From Paraspadella gotoi (lineage: Eukaryota; Chaetognatha), in assembly GCA_051294375.1 (NCBI GenBank), contig CM119264.1:5237545-5301544 (forward strand): a DNA stretch of 64,000 nucleotides, given 5' to 3'. The position numbers and the translations under genes were made by a program. Position 1 is the first letter of the stretch; the number at the start of each line of letters is the position of its first letter. Below, piece by piece: positions 23,235-33,000 of the stretch. Below the pieces are notes generated by a model. It did not search any database and had not been told where the DNA came from. It saw nothing but the letters and a program-made list of their open reading frames with translations.

Positions 23235-23259
23235 NNNNNNNNNNNNNNNNNNNNNNNNN
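23235..23259. other. 25-N gap between duplicate copies
   Basis: Placeholder-sized gap lying exactly at the junction of the direct duplication. Confidence 0.9.
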
Positions 23260-23261
23260 CT

Positions 23262-24690
23262 CTCTCTCTCTCTCTTCATCTCAAATTTAAGCCCCGGAGG
23301 CAGGGAACACATCGCGACTTTAAAAGGCCTGTCTCTCCACTGAAAGCGCTTCCTTTCTTTTTTCCCTTCTTCTCTTCCTTTATTTTTCCTTTTTTCCCGG
23401 TTGCGTTTTTTTTTCCTCTCTGAATATTTTTTTTATATTTACGATTATCATCTATGCCTCGACGTGTTTCTGCTTATCTGTCATATTTTATCTCTTTCTT
23501 CTTTCACTTATCTTTTTTTATTTCTCCCACTTTTTCCTATTATACTATATTTCCGATATATTTTTTCCTTCTAAGCCAGAGGCTTTTTAACTTTTCGTTT
23601 TCTTTCATATTTTGTCGCTCTTCGTTCTTTTTTCTTTCATCTTCATAATTTTGTTTTCTTTGTGTTGTTCTCCTGTTACGCAATCTAGTTTTTTTCTTTC
23701 CTCTCAATTAATTCGTGCATTTTTTTCCTTTCACAGTCTCTTGTTTTCCTTTTTCATTCTTTCTCATGTTTTTCTTTCTTTTCCTCCATTTTAAATCTTC
23801 TTTCCTCCGTATTTTTCTCGTCTTAATCCCTCTCAATTTCTCTCGGTTGTCAAGTTCATAGCGAATGTTTATTCCCCATCGCTTCGTCCTTCCTTCCTCT
23901 AATTTAAGCCCTGACCAAAAAATGGGAACCTTCGTCAGCACTGCCCTGGGCCCTGCCATATCNNNNNNNNNNNNNNNNNNNNNNNNNNNNNNNNNNNNNN
24001 NNNNNNNNNNNNNNNNNNNNNNNNNNNNNNNNNNNNNNNNNNNNNNNNNNNNNNNNNNNNNNNNNNNNNNNNNNNNNNNNNNNNNNNNNNNNNNNNNNNN
24101 NNNNNNNNNNNNNNNNNNNNNNNNNNNNNNNNNNNNNNNNNNNNNNNNNNNNNNNNNNNNNNNNNNNNNNNNNNNNNNNNNTTTTCCCTTCAGGCTTTCG
24201 CAATTTCATCCCCATTGATTCGAGCAAGCTTTTTATTTCCCGCATTCATTTCGCTTGTTCCTTTCTCTTTTCAAACGCCAAGCTTTTCATTCTCACGGGC
24301 AAGCGTAGTTTTTTTTTCGTTCAAAACAAAAAAGGTTTATTTTCCAGTTTTCAAATCCGGAACAATCGTGCTCTTTTGCTACGGACAATGTTTTGCTTTT
24401 TTAACGATCACACTTATTTTGCTTTCTCTCCCGGAAGGAAAAACTCACAAAGATATTACTCCAACAGGACTCAGACGTCCAATCGCCCTCTCTACTCTCT
24501 TGAACACGAACCGCACCTCCAGTTCTTGCGTACTTTTCACTTCGCATTNNNNNNNNNNTCCTTTTACCTCCCTTCTTTCTCCTTTCTCTCCGTTTTCTCC
24601 CTCTAATTCTCTCTTTTTTCTTTTCCTCCTACCTCCCTTCTTTCTCCGTTCTCTCCTTTTTCTCCCTCTTATCCTCCTTNNNNNNNNNNN
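23262..24690. repeat. Direct duplication, right copy (gapped)
   Basis: Compact partner of 21250-23230, with gaps at 23963-24181 and 24549-24558 and a further gap from 24680. The long Phe/Ser-rich frames crossing the gaps are not supported. Confidence 0.85.
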
Positions 24691-24964
24691 NNNNNNNNNN
24701 NNNNNNNNNNNNNNNNNNNNNNNNNNNNNNNNNNNNNNNNNNNNNNNNNNNNNNNNNNNNNNNNNNNNNNNNNNNNNNNNNNNNNNNNNNNNNNNNNNNN
24801 NNNNNNNNNNNNNNNNNNNNNNNNNNNNNNNNNNNNNNNNNNNNNNNNNNNNNNNNNNNNNNNNNNNNNNNNNNNNNNNNNNNNNNNNNNNNNNNNNNNN
24901 NNNNNNNNNNNNNNNNNNNNNNNNNNNNNNNNNNNNNNNNNNNNNNNNNNNNNNNNNNNNNNNN
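24680..24964. other. Assembly gap (285 N)
   Basis: Run of N. Confidence 0.95.
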
Positions 24965-25845
24965 TCTATCGGATTTAATGCCGGGGGGTCCTTTAGCCTT
25001 TTTTTCTGTGCCGAACCGAATGCTCTAGAAATCCGCTCCAGCTCCTCTGCCTCCTGCTCCTCCTCATCCCGATTCCTCCGTTCCCTAGGCCACGCCCATC
25101 GCCCTGTCCTCATTCCAGGGGGTCGAGCCCGTCCTCTCCGCGCCCCCTTGCTCCGTTCCTTTTCTCTTTTCTCCCCTGCCCTGCTTTACTTCCTCTCTGT
25201 ATCTCCCTTTCCCAAGTCAGGAGTCTTCAAAAAAATGTGTAGTCTTTTTTGTTCAATAAATAAACGAATAAATAATTTTCCCGTTAAAGCTTCCCTGGGG
25301 TACGAATTTCTCTCGTCGCGTAATAAAATTTTACTTCTTATAAATAAAGAGAAACATAATTTTCTTCGAACGCCGCAGTCTACAGAAACACCCTTTGCCT
25401 CTCAGAACGCCCCCGCACAAAATTGCAGACGGCTGAGCTCGAAAACTTTTCAGGCTTCTCATTGCCTCTCCCCTTTCCCCTCCCTATTTTCCTCACCACT
25501 CCCCCCCCTCGCCCTTCTTCCTCGCTCCCTCCCGCTTTAATTGCTTTTCCGATTGTTCGCAGATCCTAATAATTTGTAGCTCGAGCCTCCATCGTGGCTG
25601 TCTGCGCCGAAGGACAGAAAGCCTGTGTTTTAATCGTGGCTGTCGTTTTCGTCGTCGTCGTCGGCGTCGTCGTTGTCGTCGTCTTCGTCATTCTCATGAT
25701 TCTCTGCGGATAAGTATTTGCCTCTTTGTAGTAATTTCTCGAGGACTTCTCGCTTTTTCATCTCTGGCGATTCATGTCGTCAGTTTCTTGAATCGTTTCT
25801 TGATTGTGAAACTGTTATGTTGGGAGTATTTGTCATAATAAAGCT

Positions 25846-25902
25846 GAGAAATTGGTACAAAATTATCCATTCATTTAATAAATAAGCTATCTTGCACCTT
25901 TT
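25846..25902 (+). repeat. Dispersed repeat, short copy
   Basis: Shares GAAATTGGTACAA, TTATCCATTCATTTAATAAA and AGCTATCTTGC with 29221-29345 and 48861-48960. Only the central part is kept here. Confidence 0.7.
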
Positions 25903-26199
25903 TTCATTATTATCTTTCTTCGTTGTTCTACAAGTGTCAAGAAAGGAATGATCTTTGTCAATTTGTCTACGAGGACGAACACTCCACTGATCAACCTTTT
26001 TTGTTGTTGTCGTTGTTATCGTAGTCGTCGTTGTCGTCGTCGTTGTCGGCGTGATGTTTACTCAGTCGAATGAAGGGCATTAAACCGTCACAGAAAATGA
26101 ACGCTTTTAACGAGCAGAGATATTTTCTCCTCCCGAGATTGTAAACAAAAAAAGAAGTCGAGGAAAAAATAAATCTATACGAGATTGGATATTCAAAAT

Positions 26200-26307
<108 letters not shown>

Positions 26308-26671
26308 ACTAGGATTTAATCTTAATTATTCCCCCGCAAGAAAAAATATCGGAAAAGCGTTTGAGTGAAATGCATCGAAGGAGGAAGGGATACGGAGGAA
26401 GATAGTAAGAAAAGGAAAGACAAAATGAAAAAATAAAAGGAAAAAGAAGAAAAGGAAGGTGAAGACTGAAAGAGAAAAGAAAAAGAAAAGAGAAGAGAAA
26501 GAAGTCTTAGGGATATTCAAGATGGCTCGAACGAAGGAGCTTAAACCGTCTTAACTTCGATCGAGAAAAGTGAAGATACACTTTTTTTCTCTTTTTTCTT
26601 TTTCCTTTGTTTTATATTTTCTAATTTCGATAAGTGTACGGATGTGATCAGAAATATTGCTTTTGTTTTTT

Positions 26672-26673
<2 letters not shown>

Positions 26674-26727
<54 letters not shown>

Positions 26728-26737
26728 CTCTCTCTCC
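26674..26737. repeat. (CT)n microsatellite before exon 10
   Basis: CT tract forming part of the polypyrimidine run upstream of the exon 10 acceptor. Confidence 0.85.
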
Positions 26738-26777
26738 TTCGCTAATCAATCTCTCTCTTTCTTCCAGCCACGAATAG

Positions 26778-27443
26778 ACCCCCGCCTTCGTCCACCGCCC
26801 TCCCCGCCCCCCGCCCACGATTCCATCGACCCTTACCTCGACCATTCCGGCGTCGGCGGCGCCCCCAGCGTCAAGTACAAACAAAACGGCGGTCGCGGAA
26901 GAGAACGCCATCTTCGCGAAAGGCGGGAAATCCTCGCACGAAGTCCAAGTGGCGACGATCGAAGAGACTTTGGCGCGGGAGACGGGCGACGACGGCGTCT
27001 CGTTTGGCGGCGCTGACGGCGTCATCTACGGCGCGGGAGATGGCGCCGAAAGCAACGTGGACTATCGCGACGCCATATCGGACGGCGTGGACGGAAGCGG
27101 CGCCGAAATCGGAACCGGCGCCGCCCTCTTTCGGTCAGACTTCATGGTCGGGCTGCTGACATTGGGTGCCTTCTTTCTCTGCGCGCTCGTCCTCTGCGCG
27201 CTGCTGCTGGTGCTGCGCCAGCGCGGCGTCCTCGGCGGCGGCGACGCTTTAAAGTTTCCCGGCGCCGGAAACGGAACCGGAGCAAGCGGCGTCGTCGGCG
27301 GAATCTACGGCGCCGGCGGAATGCACGGCGGCGCTACGTTGGCGCCCGGCGCTACGTTGCACGCGGGCAGCGGATCCGTGCACGATAACATGTGGCACTT
27401 TTCTTACGTTAGTTCGCCCGTGCCGACGATGAGCGATTTGCAG
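26778..27443 (+). CDS. IgSF receptor, exon 10 (stalk, transmembrane helix, Gly-rich tail)
   Basis: The frame is open from 26778 to the CAG|GTGAGT donor at 27444. The N-terminal part is a Pro/Thr/Ser/Ala-rich stalk (PTIPSTLTSTIPASAAPP, then NKT sequon). A Glu/Asp/Gly-rich stretch follows, then RSDFMVGLLTLGAFFLC and a further Leu/Cys/Ala run to VLRQRG. That is one transmembrane helix at about 27136-27220, with Arg on the inner side. The tail is Gly/Ala-rich and ends WHFSYVSSPVPTMSDLQ. Two acceptors are possible. CTTCCAG| at 26767 joins exon 9 in phase but meets TAG at 26775-26777. That same TAG can serve as the acceptor for a start at 26778 in phase 0. If the donor is not used, the protein ends three codons later at 27453-27455. 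Confidence 0.65.
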
Positions 27444-27600
27444 GTGAGTTCCTGATGGTGGGTTGAGGTTAGGTGAGGCGAGGGTTAGGTTTTGGTTCAC
27501 TAACTGACGATGAAACCCCTATTTTCTAAACGCGCCCTTTATCGAATATTTGTTTTATTTTAAGTTTTGTAGCTGATATCCATCTTTGTATCTTTTTTCA

Positions 27601-27672
27601 TGGATTGATTGATTGATTGATTGATTCATTGATTCATTCATTCATTCCTTATAAATTTATTCATTCATTCAT
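27601..27672. repeat. (ATTG)n/(ATTC)n tetranucleotide tract
   Basis: GATT units pass into CATT units within about 70 bp. Confidence 0.85.
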
Positions 27673-27804
27673 CCCTCTCGTCTCAATCCATTTGGGAATT
27701 GAATTCATTCAAAATCCGATTTTTCTCTTTCCACTCAAATCTTTCTCTGTCTCCCTCTGAGATATTTTCTCAGTTCGAAGACTTTATCACACGATTTTGT
27801 CATC

Positions 27805-27890
27805 GCTTCTCTCTCCTCTCTCTTCTCTCTCTCTCTCTCTGCTCTCTCTTCTCTCTCTTCTCCTCTTCTCTCTCTCTCTCTCTCTCTCGT
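27805..27890. repeat. (CT)n tract
   Basis: Interrupted CT tract facing a (GA)n tract at 27969-28047. Confidence 0.85.
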
Positions 27891-27968
27891 TCTTTCCCCG
27901 GGTCCTTTATGCGTCAAGGCTGATGATGGAGGCAAGAGATAATTATTTCTTGGTTTTCCTGCGCGTTA

Positions 27969-28047
27969 GAGAGGAGAGAGAGAGAGAGAAGAGAGAAGAG
28001 AGAGATGAGAGAGAGAGAGACGAAGAGAAGAGAGAGAGAGAGAGAGA
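27969..28047. repeat. (GA)n tract
   Basis: Complementary to the CT tract at 27805-27890; possible hairpin. Confidence 0.85.
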
Positions 28048-28458
28048 TGAGATGGAGATCGGAGAGTGAGACATCAAGGGACAGAAGTCGCGTAAAATGT
28101 CCAGAGGGAGAGTGACAAATTCATGGGCACCGCCGGCCCGTGTTGAGGTTGATGGGGTCGAGACGGTGATGGGGTGAGATCGTGATGGGGTAAGACAGTT
28201 TACCTAAAGGCCAACGACGGTGACGTGATGTGGAGAAAGAAGGTGAAAAAACCGAAAGTGAACGTTTGGCCTTTTTGTGAATAGGAAGAGAATCTTCGCT
28301 TCTGTGAGTCTCAGTTTTGTGAAAAAAAAAGTGAAAAATTCAAATTTATAAAGTTAAGCTAAGAAGTGAAATGAAATTTTAGATATTGTTTAAATGAGGA
28401 AGAAGTTACGAAATCGTTGACGTTGTCGCTTTGTGTTGTTCCTCATTGCAATTTTCTA

Positions 28459-28547
28459 CGTCGTCGTCATCATAGTCATCGTCGTCGTTATTGTCGTCGT
28501 CGTCGTTATCAGCGTCGTCGTCATCGTCGTCGTCGTCGTCGTCGTTG
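28459..28547. repeat. (GTC/TCG)n trinucleotide tract
   Basis: GTCGTC units with ATC and ATT interruptions. It gives a poly-Asp frame on one strand and poly-Ser on the other. Confidence 0.9.
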
Positions 28548-29220
28548 CACTCGCTCTTCAGGATGAGCGGCGCAGTTAACGAAATTAGCTCAATTACCTG
28601 TCGCGAGAATCGGTCGACATCTTGGGTGGCAGAGTTGCCATCTTTTCCGCCTTCATCGTTGCCATCTCTTCGCCGACTCATCTCAAAAGCCATTTCAGTT
28701 GCCGTCTTTAAAACCAGTTCGGTTTTGGTAATTGATAGCTAGGAATGTGTTTCATTTGAAATTTTAATTGTATTTCTAATTAGACACTTGCTGACTCTAA
28801 AGCGACGCGCATCTCTTAGGAATCATCATCTTAGGAAATATCATTTCATATTTATATAATTTAAAAATATATGTGACACCTAAAATCCCCTCATCTCGCC
28901 TTTCCTAATATTCATCTTGATTGCCATCTCTTCGCCGTCTCATTCCCCCCCCCCACACCGCCATCTCACCGAGAATTCTTGCCCTACATTTTTCGGTCAT
29001 CTCCTTCTTTTAGCCCGACTCTTGACTCTCGATGTTTCGCGGTCATTTGCCCTAAAGATCCTTATTTCCACTGATTCTGTTTCGCTACAATTTACCCAAT
29101 GCTTGGCAAAGATTCGTGACCCCATACATTTTATCAAAAAAAAAAACTCTCCAACTACGAGTTTCTATGTAGACACAAGCTGTTCTTGTTGGAATGTGTG
29201 TGTAATATTCTATGCATTAT

Positions 29221-29345
29221 GAAATTGGTACAACCAATATAAAAATTATCCATTCATTTAATAAATAGGCTATCTTGCCCCTGACTTTGGACAGGCTTTG
29301 GTGGTTTAAGGCCTCCATCACTCTTACAAGATTATATTATATTAT
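29221..29345 (+). repeat. Dispersed repeat, longest copy
   Basis: Begins with an inverted repeat ATTGGTACAACCAAT, then TTATCCATTCATTTAATAAATAGG-type sequence, then GTCC-like/GGAC hairpin arms (CCCCTGACTTTGGACAGGC) and ends in ATTATATTATATT. Copies at 25846 and 48861. A tail of a retroelement or a SINE is plausible, but no coding part is seen. Confidence 0.75.
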
Positions 29346-29476
29346 ATTTTGAAATCTCGATACTTCGTCCTTCTTACGCCCGGTTCAACTTTCCACTTAT
29401 ATTCCCACTCCGACCACCCTTTCCACCACCCCAACCACCTTTAAACTTCCCACCTAAACCACCAATTCACCCACAG

Positions 29477-29665
29477 ACATAACCGACGCCGGGGAGAGGC
29501 CGTCTTAGAGTTATCGTCGGCCATTCGCCGGATAACGGCTCGCGTGAATTTTCTTTCTCCCGCCTCCGTTTCACTTTTTCGCTGTCAAGCTAATGCGTCG
29601 CACGAGGAGAGGAGCCTTCGAGCTCAGGGCGGGGCTCCATACGAAATAAATAATATTAGTTATTA
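29477..29665 (+). CDS. Possible terminal exon of the IgSF gene (mostly 3' UTR)
   Basis: CACCCACAG| is a fair acceptor. In phase 0 from exon 10 it adds one Thr and stops at 29480-29482. About 160 bases of G+C-rich sequence follow, then AATAAA at 29645-29650. This would end the protein ...SDLQT. Support is only the acceptor, the phase and the poly(A) signal. Confidence 0.25.
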
Positions 29666-30010
29666 CCTCTTCCAATCACTGGGGGTTTTCTTAAAATAAG
29701 TACTAACCAAAACAAAAACCAGTTTCTGGAAAACATTGTCTTTAAAACAGTAAAAATAAATTCAAAATTCAAATCTGAAAATAATTTAAGTCAGATCAGT
29801 AGAGTCCCTATGGGAGAAATTCTGACCCGACAGCGAAAATAAGCAAAATAAGGGAAAAACTATTATTTCTTTTTTCGGCCGAAGCCTCTGTAAAAATAAT
29901 TCGTTATGCATACAAATAAAATGAAAAATATACACAAAGAGTAAGTTCTTTGGAGGATAGTTCGTTTTATTCTTTCCCCCCAACCCCCCTATTAATCAAA
30001 ACGATGTTTT
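29666..30010. other. A+T-rich spacer, nothing recognised
   Basis: A+T-rich sequence with no repeat or gene identified. Confidence 0.6.
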
Positions 30011-33000
30011 AAAAAATCCGATCGCGTCGAAATTTTGTCAATTCGCCTCCTGACGCGCGGGGGGAGGGGCCGGCGTACGAAGTCGTTGCTAGGCACTCCT
30101 TTCTGATAAACGCCGGGGCCTCCACATGCTCGTACAAAGCTTGGTTTCGTTCAGCAAGAAGAGCGAGTAGGCCGACCTCTGAAAAGATCCAATTGTGATA
30201 AGATGTCGTCTGACGTTAAAGAGAGGATGTTAATTCTCGGCGTCGAGGCCGAGAATGATGGGAAATTGCTCATGATCGGATGCTCACCCTCACGGAGGAC
30301 AGCCGTTGAAAGCTCTTTCCCCCACGAAGTCCGACGGAAGGAGACAACTAACGAAGAGGCAGAGAATTCTCCAGCTCAACCGCCGATGCGACCGACTCGA
30401 AATAAACAATGAGAAAAAAGTTTCAATCTTAAACCGAAATATTTTTTACATTTAGCGAAAGAGGCGTTCAGCTGTATTAGATCGAGGGATGCTTCTTGCC
30501 GCAGATCACGTTGAAAACTAAAAAAGTTTATACGACGCGACGACATGACGATCCCAGCAATCCCACGAGCACGGAGAACATGGGCGGAGAAACGGGACAC
30601 ACATCGAAGAGAGGACGGAGTCACACCCGCTACAAAGACCCGGATGTTCTTTGGTTTTAGACGCTGTAATTGGCCACGTCGATCCCAATATCCAAAGAGT
30701 GATTCAGCCAGCCCATCATGGACATTAATCGCATACTCACCAATTTTCCCCGTTATCATATATAATATATTACCTTCGTCCACCGAAACGATCCATGAAT
30801 TTAGTAATTCGATATTGAAAAACGAGAAAAAACAGCGATTTTTTTTAACTCGATATTTACTATATCTTGACGATGAGACGAAAAATCGCCAATTAATAAA
30901 ATATGATCGAATTTTAAACATGAATTCTAATCTCGAACGGTGAGACGAATAGGCGACATTATGGATAATAATTTTACCTAGACTAAACTTTGACGCGACG
31001 TAAAATAACGACGCCAGCAGGCAATCTCGCGCGAGGAGGCATCCAGAAGAGAAGAACATCTCCGGCGTCGTCTCTGGTAGGCTCTGTAATCGTCTGATCT
31101 CAGAGATAACACATCTTCGATGGAAGAAAATTACATTGCATCCATCCACCATCGGACCCGTTAAACGTATCGTCGACTCAAATTCGCTCCAACAGCGAAG
31201 CCACCTGCACGTTGAAGGACACCCGCTATCGGCTGATGGCACCGGAAAATATCGGCGTCCGAAATCTGTCGCCTGAAACACTCAACTGGGCTGAGCTGCC
31301 AACGATTTGTCACAGCTTCATTATGTTCTTGATCACCGAAAGGTCTATGGTTTGTCAACATGAATTTCCTGGCGGCGCTCATTGCTGACCCCATGGCCGA
31401 TCGTCTGATCTGGTCCGTCATTCTTGTAGAGAAGGATAACTTTCAAACCTTCCCATGAGTGGCTTGTTTAGCGGCAATTAGATCCTCGGCCTCCAAACGA
31501 GAATGAATAAAAAAGAGAGAAATCTTTTCTCCGCGCTGGCGATGCGTCGCCACCCAACACGCAAGAACGTCGACCCGGCGAGGACATATCCTGATGGAAA
31601 ACCTTCGTCAAGCCGAAGAAATTCTTCAATTTACCACCTTTGGTCTAGGGAGGTAAATAGACTCAGAAGCCGAGAATAAAATATTTAACGAGACTAAGCT
31701 GAAATTTTCACATCCACTTTGTAAAAAATGGATATTTTTAAAACCAAAAAAAACGCAATATCTCCATAATCCAAATAAAACAAAGCTGAACACCTGTCGT
31801 TGCTCAGACGACGATGCCGATTGGCGGCCGCAGGGCAGAAACGCCCTCTGCTCGATCGACTAAACAGCAAAGTTCACGTAGCTAACGGCGCCGGTCCTGA
31901 CCCATTCTGGCCGGCGGCTCAGACTGATTTTCTCCCCGCTGCTCGTCGTGTTGAATTTGCTTGAAGATACTTGAAATCCCAATTCCTCGACGGGCTCAAT
32001 CCGTCAGTGGAGAAGCGGATGGGATTTTTCAGCAAAAGCAGCGCTCCTTTGATGGGCAAATTTTTTCGACATCGATGACGCGCTTCACGCAAGCAGTTTT
32101 GAAGCAGCGAGGCCTGAGAGACCACGAGTTTTTCCAAGAGAGTCTGCGGCCACAGACGTTGAAACTTTCGCAGCTCATGCAATAGTGGGCGTTTAGTGAA
32201 GCAATGGAATAAAAGTTTTCGATCCCCGGCGTGGACCGGAGACTCTGAAGACGGCGTATCGCGCCTGGTTGATGCAGAAGGCTGCGGCGGGCCACACGGA
32301 ACCTTCTTCTTTCTTCGCGATGTACCCGCGGCTGATAGCGGCGAAGAGGACCCTCGCCGCCATTCTTCGAACTTTGCTCGTCGCCATGCTGGATTCCTTT
32401 CGCATTTTTTCGGCCGGTGGTCCTGAAATCGGATGAACGGTAATCTTGTTTTATGGCAAGAAAAGAGACAAGAATCACAAAAAGAGAGATCGTCGTCCAA
32501 TTCATGACTTTCATGCTCTAAAATACACTTTTTCGCAACCACTTATCTGAAGGTGTGGCATCGGCGTTTGGAGAGCGCAAAATCCCAATAGAACGGCCGC
32601 ACGTCGCGCAGGTCTGCGAGTCGGTCCGTCTCCTTCGCTGAGGTCGTATCACCTGCTGCGCAAAGTGGGATCAGTATAGACCATGAGACACCGCTGAATC
32701 CATTTCGATTCGAGCTTTGGACCGCCGAGGATCTGTTCAAAGTCGTTCATTTTCGAGTCCGCCGCCGTCTCGCTTCAATTCCCCACTTTCTCTTGGAACG
32801 CCAAAGGGCGTCACTAAGAAGCCGGTAGCGTCTAACCGAGATACCTATCGATCGATGGAGTACCATTGGGAAGTACACCGTCGAACCCATGAGGAAGCTC
32901 CTTTCAACTTCAATGTGGATCCGTGCGCGCTCCAACACGCGCCACGCTGACGTTAAATCGCGAGTTATGAAGTCTAAGGTCTCGTCGACCTTGACGCTTG

